From: Arthrobacter sp. Soil764 | GTDB lineage: Bacteria; Actinomycetota; Actinomycetes; Actinomycetales; Micrococcaceae | Direction of reading: 5' to 3' | DNA: 64,000 nucleotides | NCBI RefSeq assembly: GCF_001428075.1 | Contig: NZ_LMSI01000008.1 | Span: 306 to 64,305, forward strand | In this document: one piece after another, positions 44,403 to 52,892 of the stretch | Layout of the letters: each line of letters opens with the position of its first letter | Numbering within the stretch: the first letter of the stretch is position 1 | Translations under genes and position numbers: made by a program | Notes under the pieces: model-generated | Databases searched by the model: none | Seen by the model: only the letters and a program-made list of their open reading frames with translations | What the model was told of the DNA's origin: nothing

Positions 44403-45374
44403 ATGCAATCAGAGACCCACACCATCCCCGGCACCACCGTGCGTCTTCCCGTCCTAGGATTCGGCGGCGCCCCCATCGGCAATCTGTACCGGCAAGTGCC
44501 GGAGCAGGAGGCGGTCGACGCCGTCAACACAGCCTGGGAGGGTGGCGTCCGGTACTTCGATACAGCCCCGCACTACGGGCTGGGACTTTCCGAACGGCGC
44601 CTTGGAAAAGCCCTCGCGGGCCGGGAGCGCGACAGCTACGTGCTCAGCACCAAGGTGGGGCGCCTGCTCCGGCCCAATCCGTCCCCACAAGGAAAGGACA
44701 GTGAGGGGTTCGACGTTCCCGACGATCTGGCCCGTGTCCGTGACTACTCCCGGGACGGCGTCCTGCGCTCCATAGAGGAAAGCCTCCAGCGGCTCGGGAC
44801 CGACCGGATCGACGTCGTCTACATCCACGACCCGGACGACTACTGGACCGAAGCAGTGGAGGGTGCCGCGCCGACACTGTCCGCGCTGCGCGACCAGGGT
44901 GTGATCGGTGCCTGGGGCGCAGGCATGAACCAAGCCGAAATGCTCACCCGTTTCGTCACCGACACGGACATCGATGTGGTCATGCTGGCCGGCCGGTACA
45001 CGCTGCTCGAACAGGGAGCGGCACGGGAACTGCTGCCGGCGTGCCTGGAGCGGGAAGTGGGAGTGGTGAACGTGGGGGTCTTCAATTCCGGGCTGTTATC
45101 CAAGGAACGGCCGGCCGCGAACGCCACCTACAACTACGCACCGGCCCCGCAGGAGCTGCTGGAGCGGGCGAACCTGCTGGCGGACATCTGCGAATCACAC
45201 GGAACCACACTCCCCGCGGCCGCCCTCAAGTACCCGTACCAGCACCCCGCCGTGACAAGCGTGGTCCTGGGCATGCGGACGCCGGAACAGGTGAAGCAGA
45301 ACCTCGATCTGGCATCGCAGGCCGTCCCGGACCAGCTATGGGCCGATCTTCGGGACCGCGGCCTGATCACGTGA
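44403..45374 (+). CDS. Aldo/keto reductase; L-fucose dehydrogenase
   Basis: 323 residues of the D-threo-aldose/L-fucose 1-dehydrogenase branch. LPVLGFGGAPIGNLYR opens the barrel, Asp and Tyr of the active site lie in YFDTAPHYGLGLSE, Lys in STKVGR and the His-like position in VVYIHDPDD. The start at ATG 44403 is 2 bp after the hydrolase stop. It oxidises L-fucose to L-fuconolactone with NAD(P). Confidence 0.87.
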   Translation: MQSETHTIPGTTVRLPVLGFGGAPIGNLYRQVPEQEAVDAVNTAWEGGVRYFDTAPHYGLGLSERRLGKALAGRERDSYVLSTKVGRLLRPNPSPQGKDSEGFDVPDDLARVRDYSRDGVLRSIEESLQRLGTDRIDVVYIHDPDDYWTEAVEGAAPTLSALRDQGVIGAWGAGMNQAEMLTRFVTDTDIDVVMLAGRYTLLEQGAARELLPACLEREVGVVNVGVFNSGLLSKERPAANATYNYAPAPQELLERANLLADICESHGTTLPAAALKYPYQHPAVTSVVLGMRTPEQVKQNLDLASQAVPDQLWADLRDRGLIT

Positions 45375-45416
45375 CTCTCGAGAACCAACAACACCCCAAT
45401 TAACGAAAGAAGAACC

Positions 45417-46262
45417 ATGCAATTTGCGCGCATCGGCGACCCGGGCAAGGAAGTGCCCGCCCTGCTGCATGAAAAGAAGTACTACTCCCTTGAACAGGTG
45501 GCGGCGGACATCGACGCCGGTTTCTGGGAGTCCGACGGGCCGGGGCGCGCAGCGGCGGCGCTTGCCGCCGGGGAACTTGCAGAAATTGACATTGACGGTG
45601 CCCGGATCGGCGCTCCGATCGCCAGGCCGTCATCGGTCGTCTGCGTGGGCATGAACTATGCGGCGCACGCGGCCGAATCAGGGTCCGCTCCCCCATCGGT
45701 GCCCATTATCTTCCACAAGGCCCCCAACACCGTGGCCGGACCGTTCGATGCAGTGGCGATCCCCCGCGGTTCCACCAAGACGGACTGGGAGGTGGAACTG
45801 GGAGTGGTCATTGGACGGCGGGCTTCCTATCTCGAATCCCCTGAACAGGCCCACGACCACATCGCCGGCTTTGTCACCGTCAACGACCTTTCCGAGCGAA
45901 CATTCCAGCTGGAGGTATCCGGCGGCCAGTGGTCCAAGGGAAAGAGCTGCGCCGGTTTCTGCCCCACCGGCCCCTATCTGGTCACTCCGGATGAGGTGGA
46001 TGCCGGGGACCTTCAGTTGCGGAGCTGGGTCAACGGCGGCATCCGCCAGGACTCCTCCACCCGCGACCTGATCTTTGGGGTGGACCAGGTGATCTATGAC
46101 CTCAGCCAGTACCTGGTCCTTGAGCCCGGAGACCTGATCTGCACCGGCACTCCGGAGGGAGTGGCCTTGTCCGGGCGCTTCCCCTATCTGAAGGCCGGGG
46201 ACGTCGTCGAAATTGAAGTAGCGGGCCTCGGCCGCCAGCGCCAGGAATTCTTCCAGGGCTAG
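45417..46262 (+). CDS. FAH-family hydrolase; 2,4-diketo-3-deoxy-L-fuconate hydrolase
   Basis: 281 residues. GMNYAAHAAESG, the metal ligands in DWEVELGVVIG, FVTVNDLSERTFQ and GTPEGVALSG are the standard FAH motifs. In the non-phosphorylating fucose route this family cleaves 2,4-diketo-3-deoxy-L-fuconate into pyruvate and L-lactate. It is followed after 27 bp by the SDR gene that makes its substrate. Confidence 0.87.
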   Translation: MQFARIGDPGKEVPALLHEKKYYSLEQVAADIDAGFWESDGPGRAAAALAAGELAEIDIDGARIGAPIARPSSVVCVGMNYAAHAAESGSAPPSVPIIFHKAPNTVAGPFDAVAIPRGSTKTDWEVELGVVIGRRASYLESPEQAHDHIAGFVTVNDLSERTFQLEVSGGQWSKGKSCAGFCPTGPYLVTPDEVDAGDLQLRSWVNGGIRQDSSTRDLIFGVDQVIYDLSQYLVLEPGDLICTGTPEGVALSGRFPYLKAGDVVEIEVAGLGRQRQEFFQG

Positions 46263-46289
46263 CGAGCCCAACCACGAAAGGACCAGACA

Positions 46290-47048
46290 ATGGAGTTTGC
46301 GGGACTCAAGGCAATCGTCACCGGAGGAGCCTCCGGGATAGGGGCTGCTACGGCCCAGCTGCTGCAGGAGCGCGGTGCCGTCGTCGCCGTTCTGGACCTC
46401 CGCCCCGAACAAGCGCCGGAAGGGGTCGCGGCAATCCAATGCGACGTCTCCGACGACGGCTCTGTCCGCCGGGCGGTGCAGGAGGCTGCAGAGCGCCTGG
46501 GCGGGATCGACGTCGTGGCCAACAACGCCGGAGTGGGTGCGCAGGGCACCATTGAATCGAACGACGACGACGAGTGGCACCGCGTGTTCGATATCAACGT
46601 GCTGGGAATGGTTCGCGTCTCACGGGCCGCCCTGCCGTACCTGCGCCAGTCTTCCCACGCTGCCATCGTCAACACCTGCTCCGTCGCGGCCACCGCAGGA
46701 CTCCCGCAGCGGGCCCTTTACAGCGCCACCAAGGGTGCCGTGCTGTCGCTCACCCTGGCCATGGCTGCCGACCACCTGCAGGAAGGGATCAGGGTCAACT
46801 GCGTAAACCCGGGCACCGCTGACACTCCGTGGATCGGCCGGTTGCTGTCCGCCGCGGCGGACCCGGAGGCAGAGCGTGCTGCGCTGGAGGCGCGCCAGCC
46901 GCACGGCCGGCTGGTGTGCCCGGAGGAGGTGGCCGCTGCGATCGTGTACCTGGCCAGTCCCCTCGCCGGGTCCACTACCGGCGTGGACCTTGCAGTCGAT
47001 GGGGGCATGCAGGCACTCCGGCTGCGGCCCCGCTCAGCAGCCTCCTGA
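46290..47048 (+). CDS. SDR; 2-keto-3-deoxy-L-fuconate dehydrogenase
   Basis: 252 residues, classical short-chain dehydrogenase: TGGASGIGAAT cofactor motif, NNAGVG, catalytic Ser in NTCSVAAT and YSATK with Tyr and Lys. The acidic residue after the second strand (LDLRPEQ) points to NAD. Context gives the fuconate step. Last gene of the operon. Confidence 0.87.
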   Translation: MEFAGLKAIVTGGASGIGAATAQLLQERGAVVAVLDLRPEQAPEGVAAIQCDVSDDGSVRRAVQEAAERLGGIDVVANNAGVGAQGTIESNDDDEWHRVFDINVLGMVRVSRAALPYLRQSSHAAIVNTCSVAATAGLPQRALYSATKGAVLSLTLAMAADHLQEGIRVNCVNPGTADTPWIGRLLSAAADPEAERAALEARQPHGRLVCPEEVAAAIVYLASPLAGSTTGVDLAVDGGMQALRLRPRSAAS

Positions 47049-47100
47049 CGCCGGGACCTGGGAACGCGCCAGCGGTTCCGTGGCTGGGTAAGGTCGTGTC

Positions 47101-48396
47101 ATGGACAGCGGCGCCCTGCTTAATATCGCTTTGGTTCTCGGTTTCGTGCTGCTGGGCGGGGTGTTCGCGGCGGCGGAGATAGCACTGGTATCCCTGCGCG
47201 AGAGCCAGGTGCGCCGCATCGAGAGATCCGGCGACACCGGCGCCCGCACCGCCGCCCTTGCCCGCAACCCCAACCGCTTCCTCTCCGCGGTGCAGATTGG
47301 CGTGACCCTGTCCGGCTTCTTCTCGGCCGCCTATGGCGCCTCGGCGATCGCGCCCGCCGTCGTGCCCCTCCTCGAAGCCATCGGGTTGGGCTCGGCGGCC
47401 GGGCCCGCGTCCGTCATCGGCATGACCCTGCTGGTTGCTTATCTTTCCCTGGTTCTGGGCGAACTCGCCCCAAAGAGGCTGGCGCTGCAAAGGCCCGTTG
47501 CGTTCACCAGAATCCTGGCCCCGCCGCTGATTGCCCTCTCGGGTGTCATGCGGCCGGTCATCTGGCTCCTGTCCGTGTCGACAGACGCGGTGGTCAGGCT
47601 CTTCGGCGGCGACCCGCGCATCAAGCGGGAAGGCATCAGTTCCGAAGAGCTTTGGGACCTGGTGGCGGAGAACGAACTCCTCGAAGAGAGCAGCCGGACC
47701 ATCCTCGCCGACGTGTTCGGCGCCGGCGACCGGACGCTGCAGGAGGTGATGCGGCCCCGCACAGAGGTGACGTTCATCGACGGAGCGCTGACCATTGCCG
47801 AGGCCCGAAGGATGGTCCGGGACGGGCCGTATTCGCGCTTCCCGGTCATCGGGCGGAGCCCTGACGACGTCCTGGGCTTCGTCCACATCCGCGACCTGAT
47901 GCCCCGGGACCAGGCACAGGACCAGGCACCTGTGAGAGATATCGCCCGGGAGATCCTGCCGCTGCCCGGGACCAACCGTGTGCTTCCGTCGCTTTCCCGG
48001 ATGCGCAAGACCAACCAGCACATCGCCCTGGTGGTGGATGAGTACGGCGGCACTGACGGCGTGGTCACGCTCGAGGACCTGGTGGAGGAACTGGTGGGCG
48101 AGATCTACGACGAATACGACACGGGCGCCGAGCACGAGGACCGCGTCAATGTGGCCAACGGAACCATCGATGTGGACGGCGGCCTGATCCTGCAGGAGTT
48201 CAAGGCCGCCGCCGGTATCGCGCTCGCTGAGGGCCACTACGAAACGGTGGCGGGGTTCATGATGGACCGCCTGGGCAGGCTCCCGCAGGCGGGTGACCGG
48301 GTGCAGATCCCCGGATACGTCCTGACTGTCCTCAGCATGGACCGGCTGCGGATCGCCCGGGTCAGGGTCACACCGGTCTCTGACCAGCCAGGCTGA
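47101..48396 (+). CDS. CNNM/CorC-type membrane protein with CBS pair
   Basis: 431 residues. An N-terminal DUF21/CNNM membrane domain (FVLLGGVFAAAEIALVSLRE; SLVLGELAPKRLALQRPVAF), a CBS pair (about 205-320: VMRPRTEVTFIDG; YSRFPVIGRSPDDVLGFVHIRDLM) and a CorC/HlyC C-terminal domain (DEYGGTDGVVTLEDLVEELVGEI; VAGFMMDRLGRLPQAGD). Such proteins export or sense Mg or Co. The stop runs into a decayed GH13 tail. Confidence 0.9.
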   Translation: MDSGALLNIALVLGFVLLGGVFAAAEIALVSLRESQVRRIERSGDTGARTAALARNPNRFLSAVQIGVTLSGFFSAAYGASAIAPAVVPLLEAIGLGSAAGPASVIGMTLLVAYLSLVLGELAPKRLALQRPVAFTRILAPPLIALSGVMRPVIWLLSVSTDAVVRLFGGDPRIKREGISSEELWDLVAENELLEESSRTILADVFGAGDRTLQEVMRPRTEVTFIDGALTIAEARRMVRDGPYSRFPVIGRSPDDVLGFVHIRDLMPRDQAQDQAPVRDIAREILPLPGTNRVLPSLSRMRKTNQHIALVVDEYGGTDGVVTLEDLVEELVGEIYDEYDTGAEHEDRVNVANGTIDVDGGLILQEFKAAAGIALAEGHYETVAGFMMDRLGRLPQAGDRVQIPGYVLTVLSMDRLRIARVRVTPVSDQPG

Positions 48397-48401
48397 GGCG
48401 G

Positions 48402-48592
48402 ACGACGGCGGCACCTGGCGGGTGGAGGCAGGGAACCTGCTGACCTGCGAACGCAGCCCCGGCTTCCTTGTGGCGCTTGCCAGGGGAAGTGAACCGGTGA
48501 AGCTGCCGCCCGGCGTCGTCCTGTTCAGCGCCTTCCCGCTGGAAAAGGAGGGGTGGCTGCAGCCGGACAACGCCGTGTGGCTGCGGCTGTAG
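48402..48592 (+). pseudogene. 3' remnant of a GH13 alpha-glucosidase/amylase gene
   Basis: In the frame +1 to the CNNM gene, an open stretch from 48326 to a TAG at 48590 has no usable start. Its end reads NLLTCERSPGFLVALARGSE followed by PVKLPPGVVLFSA and LQPDNAVWLRL, which looks like the beta-sandwich tail of GH13 oligo-1,6-glucosidases (usual form: EPVxLPPGxVLLAS ... LPPDTAVWL). The catalytic barrel is missing. This is a reading from memory of the family. Confidence 0.55.
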
Positions 48593-48688
48593 CTGCGGCC
48601 GCTTCAGGGGACCAACGGCTCTATGGCGGGGGTTGGGGCAGCGGCCACACTGGAGCTTCCCACCCACCGGCAGGCAGGACAGACCATC

Positions 48689-49075
48689 ATGTTCACCAAA
48701 CGCACCACCCTCATCGGCGCCGCCCTGGCGCTAGGCATTGCAGCCGTCGCGGCGCCCGCACAGGCCGCCAGCAGCGGCGGCGCGGAAGTCGACAGGACAA
48801 GCGATTGCCAGGACAATCAAAAGTTGTGCCAAACGGTCCAGACTCCGAGCGGCATCCGTTCCAGCTCAACCTTCAGCAACTGGGTCGATACAGATCCGAG
48901 CGACGGGACCACAACCCGGACGCGCATGAGCTCCCACAGCCTCGAGAAGGACGGTATATCCATCGAAGTGGGCCTGCATTACGCGCAAACCATCGGCGGA
49001 TGCACGGACCGGGAGGACAGCCAGCAAGTCAGGAACGGCCGCGGGTACAACCACGAGGTCTACCACTGCCCGTGA
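48689..49075 (+). CDS. Small secreted protein with four cysteines
   Basis: 128 residues. A clear signal peptide (MFTKRTTLIGAALALGIAAV, cleavage after APAQA) leads to a mature chain of about 102 residues with Cys in SDCQDNQKLCQT, GGCTDRED and YHCP, enough for two disulfides. ATG 48689 follows AGGACAG. No family is recognised. Confidence 0.75.
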   Translation: MFTKRTTLIGAALALGIAAVAAPAQAASSGGAEVDRTSDCQDNQKLCQTVQTPSGIRSSSTFSNWVDTDPSDGTTTRTRMSSHSLEKDGISIEVGLHYAQTIGGCTDREDSQQVRNGRGYNHEVYHCP

Positions 49076-49090
49076 CCGCCCGGTGGGAGC

Positions 49091-49834
49091 CTACGCGCTA
49101 AGACTCCGGTCGAGGAATGCGAGGGTACGCCTCCATGAGTCTTCGGCGGCCTCAGCGTTGTAGGTGTACCTGTTGGTGTCGTTGAAAAAGGCGTGGCCCG
49201 TTCCGGGATACACGACGGCTTCGAAATCCACCCCGGCGGCCCGCATCCGCTGCTTCAGGCCGGGCAGTTCCTCCATGAGCGCGCTGTCCTGCCCGCCGTA
49301 AAAAGCCAGGACGGGGCAGTTGACGGCACGCAGCTCGGCGTCGTTGAATTCGGCGTGGCCGTAGAAGGGAACAGCGGCCCGGAGCCTGGGTTCGGCAACG
49401 GCCAGCGAAAAGGTGTAGGTGCCGCCCAGGCAGAAGCCCGTGGCGGCCACCCGCCCCGCCAGACCCGGCACGCCTTCCAGATGGTCGAAACACACACGCA
49501 GGGCCGCCACGGCGTGCTTGGCGTACTCCGGTGAGCGCATCGGCGCCATATGCTTCCGCAGGCGCGGCTGGGCAATGCTGCGTTGTTGGGGGTCGAAGGC
49601 GGCCTCCCGCAGCTCCCCGCTGAGATCGGCCACGCCCCCGGCTCCGGAGAGCAGGTCCGGCGCCACCGCCATATGGCCTTCCGCTGCGAAACGGTCTGCC
49701 ACATCCTTGGTATGCCGGACCAGGCCCCACACTTCATGGACCACCACCAGCCCGCCCTTGGGAGGTCCGGCCGGTTCACTGACATACGCCTGGACGGACG
49801 TTCCGGCGTTACCCAGAGCCATCATGTTTCCCAT
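49091..49834 (-). CDS. Dienelactone hydrolase-family protein
   Basis: About 247 residues, alpha/beta hydrolase. VVVHEVWGLVRHTKDVADRFAAEGH is the DLH opening, the nucleophile Cys is in ATGFCLGGTYTF, the Asp in YGGQDS and the His in YPGTGHAFFND, so the Cys-Asp-His triad is complete. Several Met codons near the start (49834, 49825, 49822) make the exact start unsure. The substrate may be a lactone or ester. Confidence 0.85.
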   Translation of the reverse strand: MGNMMALGNAGTSVQAYVSEPAGPPKGGLVVVHEVWGLVRHTKDVADRFAAEGHMAVAPDLLSGAGGVADLSGELREAAFDPQQRSIAQPRLRKHMAPMRSPEYAKHAVAALRVCFDHLEGVPGLAGRVAATGFCLGGTYTFSLAVAEPRLRAAVPFYGHAEFNDAELRAVNCPVLAFYGGQDSALMEELPGLKQRMRAAGVDFEAVVYPGTGHAFFNDTNRYTYNAEAAEDSWRRTLAFLDRSLSA

Positions 49835-49898
49835 GTGGCCAGCATGGCACGGGCGCCGCACGCTTTATAGGGGTTTCCCCACGCTTCCCGGGAGCGGA

Positions 49899-51260
49899 CT
49901 ACGCCTTCTGCGGCCGCCAGAACACAGAGATTCCGAACGTCACGGCACAGAGCACCAGCATGGCCAGCACCATCCGCATCCAGCTGTCCTGGTGCACGCC
50001 GCCGGACGCGAACACGCCGATCATCACGGTGGCGGTAATCGCCCCCACGTAACGGCAGGTCTGGTAGATCCCGGCAGCCACCCCGCGGTCCTGCGGCCGG
50101 GTGGACACGAACATGCCCTGGTTGGAGGCGATGCTGACCGTGCCGTACGGGATGCCCATCAGCGCGGTCAGCACCACCACGACGGGGATGGCCAGCGTGC
50201 CGGTCAGCAGCCACATGAGTGCCGCCACCACGGTCAAAAGGACGACGCCGGCAAGCAGCACCCGCCGGACGCCGAACCTTCCCATGGCGGAGACTGCCCA
50301 TGGGGTTGCCACCACGGACATGCCCGCCAGGGGCAGCATCAGCAGGCCCACCACGCCGGGATCGTAGCCGCCGGCTTCCTGCAGCAGCTGGGGAAGGCCG
50401 AAAAAGACGAAGTAGTAGACGCTGCTGAACACGGCGAAGGCCAGGTACATCAGCATCAGCGGCCTGTTCCGGCCCAGCAGCCGCAGGTCCAGGAAAGGTC
50501 TGGCGAAGCGCAGCTCCCGCCACGCAAACAGTGCCGCGATGACGGTCCCGCCGGCCAGCATCACCCAGCGGTAGTCCGGGGCCACGTTCAGGGCCGCCAT
50601 CATGACCAGCAGGAGCGCGCCGATGAACCCGGCGATGCCCGGGACGTCCGAGTCCCGCACCAGTTCCGCGACGCTGCCCCGTTCCCGGACCTTGTCCGGC
50701 GGCGCAGCCTTGCGCACAATCAGCAATGCCGCGAGTGACAGCGGGACGTTGATCAGGAACAGCGACTCCCATCCCACGAAGCCCACCAGCAGGCCGCCGA
50801 CCACCGGGCCTACCGCGGCTGCAGACGTGTTGGCCATCTGCAGGCGGCCCAGCGGGCGGGCTGAATCCACCTTGGCCTGGTGCGCCAAGGCGCCCACCAT
50901 CACCACGGCACTGGGATATGCGGTGGCTGTTCCCAGCGCCATCACCGCCCGTGCCACGCAGAGCAGCGCGAAGTTCGGGGCCAGTGGAGCCAGGGCGCAG
51001 GTGATGGCCACCAGCCCCATGCCCAGCATGAACATCCGGCGCGGCCCGAACCGGTCGGCGAGCCTGCCCATCACCGGCTGCCCGGCCGCGGAGGCCAGGT
51101 AGAAGGAGGTGACCACCCAGGTGACGGCAGCGACGTCGAGTCCGAAGTCGGCGCGCAGCACCACCAGGGCCACGGCGATCATGGAGGAGTTCAGCGGGTT
51201 CAGTGCCGTGCCCAGGCTGAGGCCGGCGACGGCCAGGGCAGTCCGGGGGTTGTTGCTCAC
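49899..51260 (-). CDS. MFS exporter, DHA2 (EmrB/QacA) type
   Basis: 453 residues. LNSSMIAVALVVLRADFGLD (segment 1) and GRLADRFGPRRMFM (A-motif), with 12 to 14 membrane segments in all, place it among DHA2 multidrug exporters. GTG 51260 is the start, no strong ribosome site. No regulator gene is adjacent. Confidence 0.85.
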   Translation of the reverse strand: MSNNPRTALAVAGLSLGTALNPLNSSMIAVALVVLRADFGLDVAAVTWVVTSFYLASAAGQPVMGRLADRFGPRRMFMLGMGLVAITCALAPLAPNFALLCVARAVMALGTATAYPSAVVMVGALAHQAKVDSARPLGRLQMANTSAAAVGPVVGGLLVGFVGWESLFLINVPLSLAALLIVRKAAPPDKVRERGSVAELVRDSDVPGIAGFIGALLLVMMAALNVAPDYRWVMLAGGTVIAALFAWRELRFARPFLDLRLLGRNRPLMLMYLAFAVFSSVYYFVFFGLPQLLQEAGGYDPGVVGLLMLPLAGMSVVATPWAVSAMGRFGVRRVLLAGVVLLTVVAALMWLLTGTLAIPVVVVLTALMGIPYGTVSIASNQGMFVSTRPQDRGVAAGIYQTCRYVGAITATVMIGVFASGGVHQDSWMRMVLAMLVLCAVTFGISVFWRPQKA

Positions 51261-51329
51261 GGTAACAGTCTGGCCTAAAGCCTCCGCCGGAGGCGACTTG
51301 GCGGGTTTCCCGCTTCGCCGTGGCGGGCG

Positions 51330-52280
51330 TTACTTGCCCGCCAACACCACCGGGAACAGGGCGTCCTCCACGGCGCGGGTCAGATCCCGGATCACCTGGG
51401 CCTGGCGCTCATCCGGAGCACCGTCAGGGTTCTCCGTGTAGATGACCAGCGCGAACGTCGAACCGCGGTAGCTCAGGAGTGCGGCGTCATGCAGTTCCCC
51501 GGACACTTCCCCGTACTTGTGATGGACGTCCACGCCGGCCCTTGAGCCGGCCGGAATGAGGTCTTCGTTATTGGTGTCCCGCATATAGCTGAGCAGCTCC
51601 GCCGTATTGTCCTTGTCCAGGAGCTCTCCCGCATAGAGCTTCTTCAGGATCAGGGCCATGTCCGCGGCCGTCAGGAGATTTTGTTCGGGATCATACGTGA
51701 CGCCGATCGAGTCCGCGTAGGCGATCAACTCCGGATAGCCCACGGCGTCCATCAGCAGCAGCCAGGAGTCGTTGTTGCTGTCATTGACCATGGCCTTGAG
51801 TTGGAACGCGGCGTCGTAGTCGCCCATGGCATCATCCAGGCTCGCCTGCCCGTTTTCCACCAGGTGGTAGTAGGCTGCGGCGGTGAGGATCTTCGCCGTG
51901 CTGGCAGCAGTGAACGTGTCCCCGTCGCCGAAGGTCCGTTCCGCACCGCCGGACACGTCGGCGAGCGCCAGTCCTATCCTGTATTCGTCCGCCTCACTGA
52001 GGATGTTGTCCACGCTGTCCTGCAACGACGGCGGAGCTGCCGCCACCGGCGACGCGGGGATGGCCGGCTGGGTGGGGACCACTGCGCCCATCAGCGGCAC
52101 AGACCGAACCACGGCCAGGGTGATGGTGCCGACGATGACCAGCACCACCGCAAGGGCCAGGACCAGCAGCCTTCTGTGGCCCCGCTTTCTGCTGGACGTT
52201 GGCTTGCCTGAAGACGGCGTGCCCGGCGGCGGCAAGGGAGCACCGCGGCCCGGCTTGGGCACCACGGGGTGCACGGACAT
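51330..52280 (-). CDS. Membrane-anchored serine beta-lactamase-fold protein
   Basis: 316 residues. A cytosolic Pro/Lys/Arg-rich start and one membrane span (LLVLALAVVLVIVGTITLAV) put the domain outside the cell. Motifs of the class A-like fold: SxxK in TAASTAKIL, SxN-like in VNDSNND, and KxG in HHKYGE. The last is KYG instead of KTG. AGGAG precedes ATG 52280. It may be a beta-lactamase, carboxypeptidase or esterase; the changed third motif makes a true lactamase unsure. Confidence 0.75.
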   Translation of the reverse strand: MSVHPVVPKPGRGAPLPPPGTPSSGKPTSSRKRGHRRLLVLALAVVLVIVGTITLAVVRSVPLMGAVVPTQPAIPASPVAAAPPSLQDSVDNILSEADEYRIGLALADVSGGAERTFGDGDTFTAASTAKILTAAAYYHLVENGQASLDDAMGDYDAAFQLKAMVNDSNNDSWLLLMDAVGYPELIAYADSIGVTYDPEQNLLTAADMALILKKLYAGELLDKDNTAELLSYMRDTNNEDLIPAGSRAGVDVHHKYGEVSGELHDAALLSYRGSTFALVIYTENPDGAPDERQAQVIRDLTRAVEDALFPVVLAGK

Positions 52281-52309
52281 ACAAGGGCTCCTGTCGCGCC
52301 TCGGCAATC

Positions 52310-52344
52310 AAAAACACCGTCAGCGCGGCGATGAACCGCGCTGA
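52310..52344 (-). terminator. Terminator after the GNAT gene
   Basis: TCAGCGCGG and CCGCGCTGA (52320-52328, 52336-52344) form a perfect 9-bp stem with a 7-nt loop. On the minus strand it is followed by CGGTG and then five T residues (52314-52310), a good intrinsic terminator for the leftward GNAT gene. Confidence 0.75.
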
Positions 52345-52425
52345 TAGATGCTGATTAAATCACCGGAGGTTGGGAGCTTCCTGAAGGCTTGCGGAGTGTT
52401 CCGAAAGCCTGTTTTGAGGATGTGC

Positions 52426-52779
52426 TCAGCTGCGGGTACGGGCGGCCAGTGCGGTGTCCAGGAATTCCAGGTGGGCCTGTGTCACGGGCACTGCGCTGGC
52501 CGAATATTCAGGGTGCTTAACCAGGAATTTCTTGATGAACGGGCACACCGGGATGATGCCGCTCCCGGCGTCCACCGTACTGTCCAGGGCAGCCGTGGCC
52601 AGTACGCCGGCCAGGCCCTGCCCGCCGTATTCCTCGTTGATCACCGTGTGGTAGAAGATCCGCTGTGGCGACTCCCCGCCGTCGTACTCCTTGTACGCCG
52701 CCTTGCCAATCACATTGCCGGCGTCGAGGATCTCGAAGCGTTCGCGCCCGGGGTTGTGGCGGACGGTGATGTCACTCAA
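52426..52779 (-). CDS. Small GNAT-family acetyltransferase (NATD1-like)
   Basis: 117 residues. RIFYHTVINEEYGGQGLAGVLATAAL carries the acetyl-CoA loop (here Gly-Gly-Gln-Gly-Leu-Ala), and VCPFIKKFLVKHPEY is the C-terminal motif of the short NATD1/YidJ type. The TTG at 52779 is taken as start because AAGGAG lies 6 bases upstream. Substrate unknown. Confidence 0.82.
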   Translation of the reverse strand: MSDITVRHNPGRERFEILDAGNVIGKAAYKEYDGGESPQRIFYHTVINEEYGGQGLAGVLATAALDSTVDAGSGIIPVCPFIKKFLVKHPEYSASAVPVTQAHLEFLDTALAARTRS

Positions 52780-52790
52780 GGGAACTCCTT

Positions 52791-52857
52791 CGTTTGCGGG
52801 GTTGTGCTGCCCGTGCAAAGCCTAACCCGGCACGGGCAGCACTTATTTCCGCAAACG
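52791..52857. repeat. Two-part long palindrome
   Basis: Outer arms CGTTTGCGG (52791-52799) and CCGCAAACG (52849-52857), inner arms GTGCTGCCCGTGC (52804-52816) and GCACGGGCAGCAC (52830-52842), loop of 13 nt. It lies between the stop of the FdhA-like gene and the start of the GNAT gene, both leftward, so it may end the first transcript and also shape the GNAT promoter. Confidence 0.75.
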
Positions 52858-52892
52858 ATGGTTCCCCGGCGGCGTCCCCGTCCGCCGTCCTG

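Noticed and set aside
46975..48570. 531-codon open frame on the minus strand
   Set aside because: It runs antisense through the CNNM gene, whose motifs are clear on the plus strand. High GC leaves long open frames opposite real genes; this one has no domain and no ribosome site.
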